A stretch of DNA of 38,439 nt from DASUBV01 sp035532295 (lineage in GTDB: Bacteria; Actinomycetota; Actinomycetes; Streptosporangiales; Streptosporangiaceae): the NCBI GenBank assembly GCA_035532295.1, contig DATKRH010000238.1:1-38439 (forward strand), in the 5' to 3' direction. A model generated the notes under the pieces. That model was not told the DNA's origin. It ran no database searches and saw nothing but the letters and a program-made list of their open reading frames with translations. The translations under genes were made by a program, and so were the position numbers. Positions 1-8,294 of the stretch are shown here, in pieces (the stretch's first letter is position 1; each line of letters begins with the position of its first letter).

Positions 1-27
1 GTACGGCCCGCCGGACCCCGACGTTCC

Positions 28-399
28 TCAAGGCTCTTCGACATAGGCGGCTGCACCGTCCCGACATGCCGCGAGCAACCGCTTGTCACGCGTCCACAGC
101 CGTGCTCCGCCGACCAGCATGACGGAGCCGAGCAGGTGTACATCCACCGCGCTCAGTCCACGCCCCCAGAGCTTACGCCCATCCACCAGCGCCATCACTT
201 CCTCATGCGCCAGGACCGGGAACCCTTGGAGGCTCTCAAGGAGGGCCAGCACACGGTCGCGTTGCTTGATCGACCCGAGCGCCAGTTCCTCGATCACAGC
301 ACGATGACATCCGACCTGATCGTCACGGAGGTGCGCAACGAGTGAAGGCTCGGAGGCATGGAAGTGGTCGATCCAGATCGAGGTGTCGACCAGGATCAC
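28..399 (-). CDS. vapC: VapC-type PIN-domain ribonuclease toxin
   Basis: A 123-residue PIN-domain protein, the usual size for a VapC toxin, expected to be a Mg2+-dependent endoribonuclease held inactive by the antitoxin encoded just upstream. The N-terminus has the first acidic residue in MILVDTSIWIDHF. A central Glu follows (VIEELALG), and the C-terminal half has SAVDVHLLGS and LWTRDKRLL, which supply the remaining acidic residues. The start is GTG at 399, overlapping the vapB stop in a GTGA arrangement, so translation is coupled. The family is clear from the motifs; the RNA target cannot be predicted. Confidence 0.9.
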   Translation of the reverse strand: MILVDTSIWIDHFHASEPSLVAHLRDDQVGCHRAVIEELALGSIKQRDRVLALLESLQGFPVLAHEEVMALVDGRKLWGRGLSAVDVHLLGSVMLVGGARLWTRDKRLLAACRDGAAAYVEEP

Positions 400-593
400 C
401 TGGCGCCGTCCCGCAACCGCGGCGCCGCGGTTGCGTCGGTGTCCGAGCCGCCTAGGGCCGCCAGGCGCTTGGCGCTCTCCACACGGATCAAGGTTTCCAG
501 CCCGTCGCGCAAGAGGGCGGACCTCTCCGTGATGCCCGTCAATTCAGTCGCACGCGCCAAGAGCTCGTCATCGAGGGTCACTGTGGTCCTCAT
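396..593 (-). CDS. vapB: VapB-type antitoxin, ribbon-helix-helix-like
   Basis: A 65-residue antitoxin that pairs with the PIN toxin downstream and should bind its own promoter. The N-terminus MRTTVTLDDELLARATEL is typical of VapB/RHH DNA-binding strands, followed by helices (TERSALLRDGLETLIRVESAKRLAALGG) and a disordered tail that would clamp the toxin. The ATG at 593 is preferred over an in-frame ATG at 644 because GGAGG lies 6 nt ahead of it and the promoter-like hexamers fall between the two. It overlaps vapC by 4 nt. Confidence 0.85.
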   Translation of the reverse strand: MRTTVTLDDELLARATELTGITERSALLRDGLETLIRVESAKRLAALGGSDTDATAAPRLRDGAR

Positions 594-606
594 CGAGACC
601 TCCGCA

Positions 607-635
607 TCTAAAATCGCATCATCCGATGCTCTCAA
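607..635 (-). promoter_or_regulatory. vapBC promoter with operator-like palindrome in the spacer
   Basis: On the minus strand, TTGAGA (635-630) and TTTAGA (612-607) are 17 nt apart and just upstream of the GGAGG of vapB. The spacer contains GCATC-N4-GATGC (616-629), a likely autoregulatory VapBC binding site. The hexamers and palindrome are visible; function is inferred from the TA family and from the same layout at the second vapBC in this window. Confidence 0.5.
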
Positions 636-704
636 TGATGCCACACCTTGAGTGGTGCGGACAGCCGCCAGTCGGCGGTGCCCTGATGTCAGAGTGGAAT
701 ACGA

Positions 705-1796
705 CTACACATTGAAGCGGAACTCGACCACGTCGCCGTCGCGCATCACGTAGTCCTTGCCCTCGATCCGCGCCTTGCCGGCGGCTCGGGCCGCCGCGAT
801 CGAGCCCGCGGCCATCAGGTCCTCGAAAGAGACGATCTCGGCCTTGATGAACCCGCGCTGGAAGTCGGTGTGGATGACGCCGGCGGCCTCCGGGGCCGTG
901 GCGCCCACCGGGATCGTCCAGGCGCGGGCCTCTTTCGGGCCGGCGGTCAGGAACGTCGACAGGCGCAGCGCCGCGAAGCCGACCCGGGCCAGCTGGTCCA
1001 GGCCGGGCTCGCCGAGGCCCAGCTCCGACAGCATCTCGGCGGCATCCTCGGGCGACAGCTCGGCCAGCTCGGCCTCGGTCTTAGCGTCCAGGAAGATGGA
1101 CTCGGCCGGCGCCACCAGCGCCGCCAGCCCGTCCCGAAGCTCCTTGTCGCCGAGCTCGGCCTCGTCCACGTTGAAGACATACAGGAAGGGCTTGGCCGTC
1201 AGCAGCTGGAGGTCGCGCAAGTCGGCCAGGTCGATCCCGGCGGCGGCGGCGCCCGCGGACAGGGTCGTCCCGCCGTCGAGCACCTGCTGCGCCTTGACGG
1301 CGGCCTCAGCTATCCGGTTCCGATCGGCGTCCTTGCCGAACTTGGCCTCCTTGGCCAGCCGCGGGGCCGCCTTCTCCAGCGTCTGCAGATCAGCCAGCAT
1401 GAGCTCGGTCGCCACCGTCTCGATGTCGCGGCCGGGGGCGACATCGCCGTCGACATGGCTGACGTCCGGATCGGTGAAAACTCGCACGACCTGGCAGATA
1501 GCGTCAGTTTCCCGGATATGGGAGAGGAACTGGTTGCCGAGTCCCTGCCCCTGGGACGCGCCGCGGACCAGCCCGGCGATATCCACGAACCGGACCGTCG
1601 CGGGCACGATCCGGGCCGAGCTATAGAGCCCGGCGAGCGCGTCCAGCCGGGCATCGGGGATGCCGACGATGCCGACGTTCGGCTCGATGGTGGCGAACGG
1701 ATAGTTCGACGCCAGCGCGCTGGCCCGGGTCAGGGCATTGAACAGCGTGGACTTGCCGACGTTGGGCAGGCCGACGATGCCGATCGAGAGGCTCAC
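705..1796 (-). CDS. ychF: YchF/OLA1-family ribosome-associated P-loop ATPase
   Basis: Obg-related TRAFAC NTPase that binds ribosomes and, in this family, prefers ATP over GTP. With the GTG start at 1796 the protein is 363 residues, the family norm, and begins VSLSIGIVGLPNVGKSTLFN, placing Walker A (GLPNVGKS) where expected. The specificity motif is NVDE (in YVFNVDEAEL) rather than NKxD, the hallmark of YchF ATPases. A coiled-coil region follows, and the C-terminus ends in a TGS domain (KDYVMRDGDVVEFRFNV). The frame stays open to 1856, but those extra 20 residues lie upstream of the conserved domain. Confidence 0.95.
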   Translation of the reverse strand: MSLSIGIVGLPNVGKSTLFNALTRASALASNYPFATIEPNVGIVGIPDARLDALAGLYSSARIVPATVRFVDIAGLVRGASQGQGLGNQFLSHIRETDAICQVVRVFTDPDVSHVDGDVAPGRDIETVATELMLADLQTLEKAAPRLAKEAKFGKDADRNRIAEAAVKAQQVLDGGTTLSAGAAAAGIDLADLRDLQLLTAKPFLYVFNVDEAELGDKELRDGLAALVAPAESIFLDAKTEAELAELSPEDAAEMLSELGLGEPGLDQLARVGFAALRLSTFLTAGPKEARAWTIPVGATAPEAAGVIHTDFQRGFIKAEIVSFEDLMAAGSIAAARAAGKARIEGKDYVMRDGDVVEFRFNV

Positions 1797-1850
1797 CTGC
1801 GCGAGTCTAGGCCGCCCGCGCTCCTCGCCGCGCCGACGCTGCGCCGCAGC

Positions 1851-1909
1851 TCTCATGATCCTGAAGAGTTTTGCGCCACAGGCGACGCAAACACTTCAGG
1901 ATCATGAGA
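1851..1909. repeat. Long palindrome with CATGATC termini (hairpin 1)
   Basis: The outer 16 bp pair perfectly (1851-1866 with 1894-1909; the arm begins TCTCATGATCCTGAAG). The interior continues imperfectly through TTTGCG/CGCAAA to a CC-ACA-GG apex. It lies between two divergently transcribed genes, so it is not placed as a terminator. The interior (1860-1891) recurs at 2929-2960, and the CATGATC terminus recurs at the palindromes at 19140 and, on one side, 27373. Confidence 0.9.
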
Positions 1910-1962
1910 CGACGCCCCTGTGAACCGGCGTTTTGTCAGAGTTGCTGACCATTGTGGGAACC

Positions 1963-2940
1963 ATGGTGAGCGAGTTACCCCCGCATCTACGCGAGCTAGC
2001 GTCATTCCAGCAGGACGTCCTGACCAGCGGCCAGGCCATCAACGGCGGCTTGACTAGGAACATCATCCAGTCACGGCTGCGGCAGGGCCGATGGCAGCGG
2101 CTGCATGCCGGGGTATACGCCGTGTTCTCTGGCCAGCCGGGCCGACCAGTCCTGTTGTGGGCAGCCGTGCTGCGCGCGGGTCACGGCGCGATGCTGAGCT
2201 ATCACACCGCCGCCGAGCTGGCCGGGCTGACTGACAGGCCCAGCACCCTCATTCACGTCACGATACCGAGCGACAGATGCATCGCCAGGATCCCCGGAGT
2301 CGTCCTGCACCGATCCGACCGCGCGGACCAGGCGCGGCACCCGGCGCTGACACCGCCGCGGACCCGAGTCGAGGAGACGGTACTCGACCTGGCCACATCG
2401 GCGGCAACCGTCGACGACGCCTACGGCTGGATCACTCGCGCACTGGGCCGCAGGCTCACCACTCAGGCCAGGCTGCGCCAGGCAATGGCCCAGCGCAGCC
2501 GGCTGCGCTGGCGCCGCGACCTGGCGCAGGCGCTCACCGCCGACTGGGACGGGGTCCATTCCGGCCTGGAACACCGTTACCTACGCGACGTCGAACGGCC
2601 GCACGCACTACCGCGGAGTAAGCGGCAGGCCCGGGTACGGCGCGGCACCCGCTCGGAGTATCGCGATGCTCTCTACGACGAGTACTGCGTGGTCGTCGAA
2701 CTGGATGGCCGCGCGGCTCACCCCGGCGACATGCGCTGGCCGGACATTCATCGCGATAATGCGGCCGCGGCGGACGGCGTCATGACCCTCCGGTATAGCT
2801 GGCTGGACGTCAGCCAGCATCCCTGCCTGGTCGCGGCGCAAATCGCCCAGGTGCTCCAACGACGCGGCTACACCGGTTACCGGGCCTGTTCACCCGACTG
2901 CGCGATCTCAGTCCGATCCGGCCCGGACCCTGAAGAGTAA
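1963..2940 (+). CDS. AbiEi-like N-terminal domain fused to DUF559/Vsr-like nuclease domain
   Basis: A 325-residue protein of a common but poorly characterised actinobacterial family. The N-terminal ~100 residues (RNIIQSRLRQGRWQRLHAGV, then SYHTAAELAGL) resemble the winged-helix AbiEi antitoxin region. The C-terminal ~110 residues look like a DUF559/PD-(D/E)XK nuclease: a Glu in GLEHRYL, then ALYDEYCVVVELDGRAAH and TLRYSWLDV. No AbiEii nucleotidyltransferase toxin is adjacent. ATG 1963 is preferred over TTG 1933 because it gives the same length and N-terminus as the paralogue at 17974-18948. The stop codon lies inside a repeat copy (2929-2960). rmuC follows closely. Nuclease activity is inferred, not shown. 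Confidence 0.8.
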   Translation: MVSELPPHLRELASFQQDVLTSGQAINGGLTRNIIQSRLRQGRWQRLHAGVYAVFSGQPGRPVLLWAAVLRAGHGAMLSYHTAAELAGLTDRPSTLIHVTIPSDRCIARIPGVVLHRSDRADQARHPALTPPRTRVEETVLDLATSAATVDDAYGWITRALGRRLTTQARLRQAMAQRSRLRWRRDLAQALTADWDGVHSGLEHRYLRDVERPHALPRSKRQARVRRGTRSEYRDALYDEYCVVVELDGRAAHPGDMRWPDIHRDNAAAADGVMTLRYSWLDVSQHPCLVAAQIAQVLQRRGYTGYRACSPDCAISVRSGPDPEE

Positions 2941-2960
2941 TGCGCCACGGGCGACGCAAA
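2929..2960 (+). repeat. Direct copy of the hairpin 1 core at the 3' end of the nuclease-like gene
   Basis: These 32 nt match 1860-1891 in the same orientation with three mismatches in the 31 nt after the first base. They include the stop codon of the preceding gene. The TGCG/CGCA inner stem is kept but the outer arm is not. Together with hairpin 1 it brackets the AbiEi/DUF559 gene at a spacing of 1069 bp. Confidence 0.8.
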
Positions 2961-3032
2961 GGGCCGGGCAGCATGCGGTGCCGGGCGTGTCGGGCGGGAA
3001 ACTGTCAGCCCTCGCTGTCAGCATGGCTGGAT

Positions 3033-4355
3033 ATGGATGCGATCTCGCTGTTTGCCGGGCTCCTCATCGCCCTGGCGCTTGGTGCCGCGATCGGCTACCT
3101 GTACGCCCGCGGCAAGCTCGCCGGCGTGACGGCCGACCTCACGGGGCAGGCCCGCGCGGCCGATGAGCGCGCCCGGGCGGCCCAGGACCGGGCAGCCATC
3201 ATGGAGCGCGCCGCGCAGGAGAAGGCGGCCCTGGTCGACGGCCAGCTGGCCGAGCGCTTCCAGGCGATGTCGGCCCAGGCCCTCGACCGCAGCGCGCAGA
3301 CCTTCCTGGAACTCGCCGAGGGCAGGCTCGGCGCGGCCAACGCCAGGGCCGCGGGCGAGCTGGAGACCCGCCGAGCGGCGGTGGAGCACCTGGTCCAGCC
3401 GCTGCGCGAGACGCTCGCCAGGGTAGAAAGCCAGCTACGAGAGAACGAGACGGCGCGGAACCTGTCGCATGCGGCGCTGGCCGAGCAGGTGAAGATCGCG
3501 CGGCAGAGCTCCGAGCAGCTGCGCGCGCAGACCCAGGCGCTCGTGACGGCGCTGCGGCGCCCCGAGGCGCGCGGCCGGTGGGGCGAGATGCAGCTGCGCC
3601 GGGTCGTCGAGCTGGCCGGGATGAGCCCGCGCTGCGACTTCGACGAGCAGGTCAGCGTCGGGACCGCGGACGGCGCGCTGCGCCCGGACATGGTGATCAG
3701 GCTGGCGGGCGGCAAGAACATCGTGGTCGACTCCAAGGTGTCGCTGGCCGCCTACCTCGAGGCCGCGGAGACTACCGACGAGGCGGTTCGCGAGGCGCGC
3801 CTGAGCGCCCACGCCCGGCACCTGCGCGCGCATGTCGACGGGCTGGCGGCGAAGGCCTACTGGACGGCCCTGAGCCCGGCCCCGGAGTTCGTGGTGCTGT
3901 TCATCCCCGGCGAGGCGTTCCTGGCGCCCGCGCTGGAGCACGACCCGGCCCTGCTGGAGCACGCGATGACCCGCAGGGTCCACATCGCCACCCCCACCAC
4001 GCTGGTCACGATGCTGCGGACAGCCCAGTACGCCTGGCAGCAGGAAGCTCTTTCCGATAACGCACGCGCGGTGTTCGACCTCGGCCGGGAACTATACGAG
4101 CGGCTCACCGGACTGGGCCGGCATGTCGACGGGCTCGGCCGTGCGCTGAGTAACGCCGTTTCGACTTACAACCGGGCCGTCGGCTCGCTGGAGAGCCGGG
4201 TCCTGGTGAGCGCTCGTAAGCTGAACGAGCTGGGCGTGGTCGAGGCGGCGCTTGAGTCGCCCAGGCCGGTGGAGGAGACCGTCCGGGCCTTGTCGGCTCC
4301 CGACCTGATCGCCCCGTCCATGCCAGAGCTGGTATCCGGGATAGGGGGAACATGA
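3033..4355 (+). CDS. rmuC: DNA recombination protein RmuC
   Basis: RmuC-family protein, a PD-(D/E)XK-like nuclease domain on a membrane-anchored coiled coil; the family is implicated in limiting recombination and inversion at short inverted repeats. Residues 1-25 form a membrane segment (LFAGLLIALALGAAIGYLYA). An Ala/Glu/Arg-rich coiled coil runs to about 170. The catalytic-like core includes RGRWGEMQLRRVVE, RPDMVIRL and IVVDSKVSLAAY. ATG 3033 is chosen because it puts the membrane segment at the N-terminus; an in-frame ATG at 2940 would add 31 basic residues. It overlaps the next gene by 4 nt (ATGA). Confidence 0.92.
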   Translation: MDAISLFAGLLIALALGAAIGYLYARGKLAGVTADLTGQARAADERARAAQDRAAIMERAAQEKAALVDGQLAERFQAMSAQALDRSAQTFLELAEGRLGAANARAAGELETRRAAVEHLVQPLRETLARVESQLRENETARNLSHAALAEQVKIARQSSEQLRAQTQALVTALRRPEARGRWGEMQLRRVVELAGMSPRCDFDEQVSVGTADGALRPDMVIRLAGGKNIVVDSKVSLAAYLEAAETTDEAVREARLSAHARHLRAHVDGLAAKAYWTALSPAPEFVVLFIPGEAFLAPALEHDPALLEHAMTRRVHIATPTTLVTMLRTAQYAWQQEALSDNARAVFDLGRELYERLTGLGRHVDGLGRALSNAVSTYNRAVGSLESRVLVSARKLNELGVVEAALESPRPVEETVRALSAPDLIAPSMPELVSGIGGT

Positions 4356-4936
4356 GCGTGCCCGGCGGGACCCGATCGACGCCTGGCACGATGCCGCCAC
4401 GGCAGGCGCCGGGAACTGGCAGGCCGCCCGGCCAACCGGGCGGCCTGGCGGGTGGCGCGGGCGGCGCGGGCGATCGCCAGCCGGTCCCGGCGGGAGCGCC
4501 GGGACGGCCGCGCCTCACTGGCCGCGGCGCGACGCTGCTGATGCTCGCGGTTTTCCTGATCGGCAACCTGATCGCGGCAGCGACCGACGCCCCCTGGCTG
4601 GCCGGCCTGAGCTACGCGGCGGGCTGCCTGCTGGCTGTGACGTATGCCCGGCGGGAAGCGCTGCTCCTCGTGGTGACCACCCCGCCGCTGATCTTCCTGA
4701 TCGCGCTGCTGAGCGCGGAACTGATCACCGCGGGGGGCAGCACGGTGCTGGCCACCGCGGAGGGGACGATGCTGACGCTGGCGGCCGTCGCGCCCTGGCT
4801 GTTCGCCTGCACCGCCGGGTGCGTTGCCGTCGCCATGGTGCGCGGCCTGCCGCGATGCATCCGCGACCTGCGAGCCGAGCTGAACGGCCGCCCCAAGGCC
4901 ACTGGCGGCGGCGCTTCAGGCCCGGCGCCGTTCTAG
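4352..4936 (+). CDS. DUF6542-type membrane protein
   Basis: A 194-residue protein with a disordered Pro/Gly-rich N-terminal tail (~55 residues) and about four membrane segments (ATLLMLAVFLIGNLIAAA; YAAGCLLAVTYA; LLVVTTPPLIFLIALLSA; APWLFACTAGCVAVAMV), then a short basic cytoplasmic tail. The size, composition and position after rmuC match the DUF6542 family of actinobacteria. Its start overlaps the rmuC stop (ATGA), and AGGGGG lies a few bases upstream, so the two are co-translated. No biochemical function is known for the family. Confidence 0.75.
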   Translation: MSVPGGTRSTPGTMPPRQAPGTGRPPGQPGGLAGGAGGAGDRQPVPAGAPGRPRLTGRGATLLMLAVFLIGNLIAAATDAPWLAGLSYAAGCLLAVTYARREALLLVVTTPPLIFLIALLSAELITAGGSTVLATAEGTMLTLAAVAPWLFACTAGCVAVAMVRGLPRCIRDLRAELNGRPKATGGGASGPAPF

Positions 4937-4946
4937 CCGCCTGATT

Positions 4947-5906
4947 CTAGCCGTTTCCGGCGGCTGCCTGGCGTAGCTCGCGCGGCAGCGCGAACACCAT
5001 CCGCTCCTTGACCGCCTCGATTTCCTCGACGTCGCTGAAGCCGCTGTGGGCCAGTCGCTCGAGCACTCCCTCGACGAGATCCTCGGGAACGGACGCCCCG
5101 CTGGTGACGCCCACCGTCGCCGCCGACTCCAGCCACGCCGCGTCGATGGCCGAGGCGTCGTCCACCAGATACGCGGCACGGGCACCGGCGTCAAGGGCCA
5201 CCTCGACCAGGCGAACCGAGTTGGAGGAGTTCGTCGAGCCGACCACGATCACGACATCGCAGTCCGCGGCGATCTGCTTGACCGCGGCCTGCCGGTTCTG
5301 GGTGGCGTAGCAGATGTCGTCACTCGGCGGGTCCAGCAACTGCGGAAAGCGCTCGCGCAGCGCCGACACCGTCTCCTTGGTCTCGTCGACCGACAGGGTC
5401 GTCTGGGACAGCCAGGCCACCCGGGACGGGTCCCGGACCTGGACGGAGTCGCTCTCGGCTGGGCCGTCCACCAGATGAATGCTGGCGGGCGCCTCGCCCG
5501 CGGTCCCGATGACTTCCTCGTGCCCGTCATGGCCGATGAGCAGGATGTCATAGCCCTGCGCGGCAAACCTGCGTGCCTCGCTATGCACCTTCGTTACCAG
5601 TGGGCAGGTGGCGTCGATCGTCCGCAGGCCCCGGCTCTTGGCGTCGTCGCGCACCTGCGGCGCCACGCCGTGCGCCGAGAAGACGACCACCGCACCCTCG
5701 GGGACCTCCTCGGTCTCCTCCACGAAGACGGCGCCCCGCTGTTCCAGGTTCCTGACGACATGGGTGTTATGGACGATCTGCTTGCGCACGTAGACGGGGG
5801 CGCCGAATTGCTCCAGCGCTACCTCGACCGCCTGGACTGCTCGCTCAACTCCCGCGCAGTAGCCACGGGGCCTGACGAGCAGTACTTTGCGGGTTGGCAC
5901 AGACAT
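4947..5906 (-). CDS. ispH: 4-hydroxy-3-methylbut-2-enyl diphosphate reductase
   Basis: Last enzyme of the MEP isoprenoid pathway, reducing HMBPP to IPP and DMAPP with a [4Fe-4S] cluster. The three cluster cysteines are present: Cys17 (GYCAGVERAV), Cys101 (DATCPLVTKVH) and Cys199 (DDICYATQNRQ). Substrate-binding His and Glu residues are in SAHGVAP and GHDGHEEVIGTAGE, and TNSSNS (225-230) binds the diphosphate. ATG 5906 gives 319 residues, the normal size; an in-frame extension to 6083 is basic and low-complexity. Convergent with the DUF6542 gene, 10 nt apart. Confidence 0.96.
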   Translation of the reverse strand: MSVPTRKVLLVRPRGYCAGVERAVQAVEVALEQFGAPVYVRKQIVHNTHVVRNLEQRGAVFVEETEEVPEGAVVVFSAHGVAPQVRDDAKSRGLRTIDATCPLVTKVHSEARRFAAQGYDILLIGHDGHEEVIGTAGEAPASIHLVDGPAESDSVQVRDPSRVAWLSQTTLSVDETKETVSALRERFPQLLDPPSDDICYATQNRQAAVKQIAADCDVVIVVGSTNSSNSVRLVEVALDAGARAAYLVDDASAIDAAWLESAATVGVTSGASVPEDLVEGVLERLAHSGFSDVEEIEAVKERMVFALPRELRQAAAGNG

Positions 5907-6196
5907 GGGACCCATGTTAGGCGATGGGGTACGGCGCGCCATCGGCAGCCAGGTTGCCCTCCTCCGGGGGGATGCGCCTGAGGGGAGGGCACGACCCGGC
6001 CGCCGGGACGCCCGGGTCACCGGCGCGGGAGATTGTCGGCCGGGTGCGTTCCTGCCTTGCGCGGGCGGCCGGGCCGACGACAATGTTGAAAGGCGCCGGA
6101 CCCAGGCGGCGCCGGGCAGTCATCCGGGTTAGCAGCTCGTCCGGGTTAGCCGCACTGGGCCACGGCACACGGCACAGCCGAGGGAGGTCGATCAGC

Positions 6197-6763
6197 ATGC
6201 GCATCCCGCAGGTCACTGACCGCATCACTACTGACCGCATCAAGGAGGCGCCGACCCATGCGCTGCGAGCCGTGTTCGCGGGGATCGGCCAGCTGCTGCT
6301 AGCCGCCGACCGGATTAAGAAGCAGGCCGAGGACCGCTCCCGCGCGGCGTCAGCCGGACCGGGCTCAGGGCCGACCGGCCAGCCGGGGCCCGAGCCAGCG
6401 GCCGCCCGCCCGCCACGAGCGCAGGAGCCAACGGCAGGGCACGGGCCGGGCCAGGCGCGCTGGCGGTCCCTCGACCAGACCGGCAACGTACGGCTGCTGT
6501 CCGCCGAGGACTTCGCCGATGATTTCCCGGAACTCCCGGCGACCGATGCCGACCAGGCCGGTGCCGCTGGCCTGCTGGCCGGCACGGCACTGCCGGTGCC
6601 GAATTATGACTCGCTCTCGCTGCCCTCGCTCCGGGCCCGGCTGCGCTCTCTCGACGCTGCGCAGGTGAGCGCGCTCGCCGAGTACGAGCGCTCGCACGCC
6701 GCGCGGGCCGACGTGGTGGCCATGTTCGAGCGCAGAATCGCGAAGCTGGCGGCCGGGGAGTGA
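6197..6763 (+). CDS. Lipid-droplet-associated-type small protein
   Basis: A 188-residue protein matching the actinobacterial lipid-droplet-associated family usually found beside xseA. The N-terminal ~45 residues form an amphipathic segment (THALRAVFAGIGQLLLAADR) suited to a lipid surface. A Pro/Gly-rich linker follows (~50-90). The C-terminus is a conserved helical module (DSLSLPSLRARLRSLDAAQV ending in HAARADVVAMFERRIAKL). ATG 6197 is decided by GGGAGG 9 nt upstream. The 290 nt before it (5907-6196) hold no gene, only a duplicated short motif (TCCGGGTTAGC twice near 6123-6150). Confidence 0.7.
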   Translation: MRIPQVTDRITTDRIKEAPTHALRAVFAGIGQLLLAADRIKKQAEDRSRAASAGPGSGPTGQPGPEPAAARPPRAQEPTAGHGPGQARWRSLDQTGNVRLLSAEDFADDFPELPATDADQAGAAGLLAGTALPVPNYDSLSLPSLRARLRSLDAAQVSALAEYERSHAARADVVAMFERRIAKLAAGE

Positions 6764-6815
6764 CCGGCCGGCCGCCGCGCGGGCCAGCCGGGCACGGGCC
6801 AGCCGGGCACGAGCC

Positions 6816-8042
6816 ATGCCGCTAGAGACCAGCGCGGAGGCGCCGGTCCCGGTCCGGACGGTCATGCGGCTCGTGGGCGACTGGATCGGGCGGCTCGGCC
6901 GGATCTGGGTCGAAGGCCAGATAGCCGAGCTGAACCGGCGTGGCTCTACCGCATTCGTCACCCTGCGGGACCCGCTCGCGGCGGTCTCGGTCCGGGTGAT
7001 CTGCACCCGCGCGGTGCTGGAGGCCACGGTTCCGGCCCCGGAGGAAGGCGCCCGGGTGGTGGTCTGGGCCAAGCCGGAGTTCAACACGGCGAAGGGCACG
7101 TTCGCGCTGATCGCGACCGAGATACGGGCCGTCGGCATCGGCGAGCTGCTGGCCCGGCTGGAGCGGCTGCGCACGTCACTGGCGGCGGAAGGGCTGTTCG
7201 CCACCGCGCGCAAGCGCCGGCTGCCGTTCCTGCCGTCGGTCATCGGCCTCATCTGCGGACGCGAGTCCGCGGCCGAGCGGGATGTCCTGCGGAACGCCGC
7301 GCGGCGCTGGCCGGCCGTCCAGTTCCGGGTGGAGCAGGTGGCCGTGCAGGGGTCGCACGCGGCGGCGGAGATCATCGGGGCGCTCCAGCGGCTGGACGCC
7401 GACCGGGCAGTAGAGGTAATCATCATCGCCCGCGGGGGCGGGTCGATCGAGGACCTGCTGCCGTTCTCCGACGAGGAGCTCGTGCGCGCCGTCGCCGCCA
7501 GCGTCACGCCGGTCATCAGCGCGATCGGTCACGAGCAGGACGTCCCCCTGCTGGACCTGGTCGCCGATGTTCGCGCTTCGACCCCGACCGACGCCGCTCG
7601 CCGGGCCGTCCCCGACGTAGCCGAGCAGCTCGCGCTGATCGAGCAACTACGCGGCCGGGCGCGCCGGAGCCTGGCGGGCCGGCTCGACCGGGAGCGCTCC
7701 TGGCTCGCCGCGGTCCGGTCCCGGCCATCGCTGGCCAGCCCGATGCGGGAGATCGACCGCCAGCACGAGCAGATCATGGCCCTCACGCAGCGGGCCCGGC
7801 GCTGCGTGTCCGCCAGCCTCGCCCGGGGCCGCGATGACATCGCGCACACCCGGGCTCGCCTGGTGGCGCTCTCCCCCGCCTCGACGCTGGCCCGCGGCTA
7901 CGCGATCGTCCAGCGCGAGGACGCCAGCGTGGTCCGCGCGGCGGCGGAACTCACCGCCGGCCAGCTCCTGGTCGTCCGCTTCGCCGACGACCAGGTCGCG
8001 GTCACCGTGACCGACCCGGCCGGCGGGGACGATGACTTGTAA
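6816..8042 (+). CDS. xseA: Exodeoxyribonuclease VII large subunit
   Basis: Catalytic subunit of ExoVII, which degrades single-stranded DNA in both directions and acts with XseB. The 408 residues show the N-terminal OB-fold (IWVEGQIAELNRRGSTAFVT), then the catalytic domain with GLICGRESAAERDV, ARGGGSIEDLLPFSDEELVR and AIGHEQDVPLLDLVADVRAS, followed by a helical C-terminal region. The ending LARGYAIVQREDASVVR is typical. No strong ribosome site precedes ATG 6816; a perfect 15-bp tandem duplication (6781-6810) lies there instead. Followed after 9 nt by xseB. Confidence 0.95.
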   Translation: MPLETSAEAPVPVRTVMRLVGDWIGRLGRIWVEGQIAELNRRGSTAFVTLRDPLAAVSVRVICTRAVLEATVPAPEEGARVVVWAKPEFNTAKGTFALIATEIRAVGIGELLARLERLRTSLAAEGLFATARKRRLPFLPSVIGLICGRESAAERDVLRNAARRWPAVQFRVEQVAVQGSHAAAEIIGALQRLDADRAVEVIIIARGGGSIEDLLPFSDEELVRAVAASVTPVISAIGHEQDVPLLDLVADVRASTPTDAARRAVPDVAEQLALIEQLRGRARRSLAGRLDRERSWLAAVRSRPSLASPMREIDRQHEQIMALTQRARRCVSASLARGRDDIAHTRARLVALSPASTLARGYAIVQREDASVVRAAAELTAGQLLVVRFADDQVAVTVTDPAGGDDDL

Positions 8043-8051
8043 GCTGACGGC

Positions 8052-8294
8052 GTGACAGAAGGCCGGACCGAGAGCGCGCGCCCCGCCTACGAGCAGGCCC
8101 GCGACGAGCTCACCGATCTCGTCAAGCGCCTGGAGGCCGGCGGCCTGACTCTCGAGCAGTCACTCGAGCTCTGGGAGCGCGGGGAGCGGCTCGCGGCGAT
8201 CTGCGAGGAATGGCTGGAAGGGGCCCGGGCCAGGCTCGCGGCAGCGGTGGCCCCGCCCGGCGATGCCGGACCGACACCGGGGACACCGTTCTGA
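8052..8294 (+). CDS. xseB: Exodeoxyribonuclease VII small subunit
   Basis: An 80-residue helical protein, the normal size for XseB, which forms the long helical stalks that regulate XseA. The diagnostic stretch is YEQARDELTDLVKRLEAGGL, followed by LTLEQSLELWERGERLAAIC. The start is GTG at 8052, 9 nt after the xseA stop, so they are co-transcribed. The Pro/Gly-rich tail after residue 65 is probably disordered. Confidence 0.93.
   Translation: MTEGRTESARPAYEQARDELTDLVKRLEAGGLTLEQSLELWERGERLAAICEEWLEGARARLAAAVAPPGDAGPTPGTPF

Noticed and set aside
1851..1909. Ordinary transcription terminator
   Set aside because: It lies between divergently transcribed genes, has no T-run, and its core recurs elsewhere.
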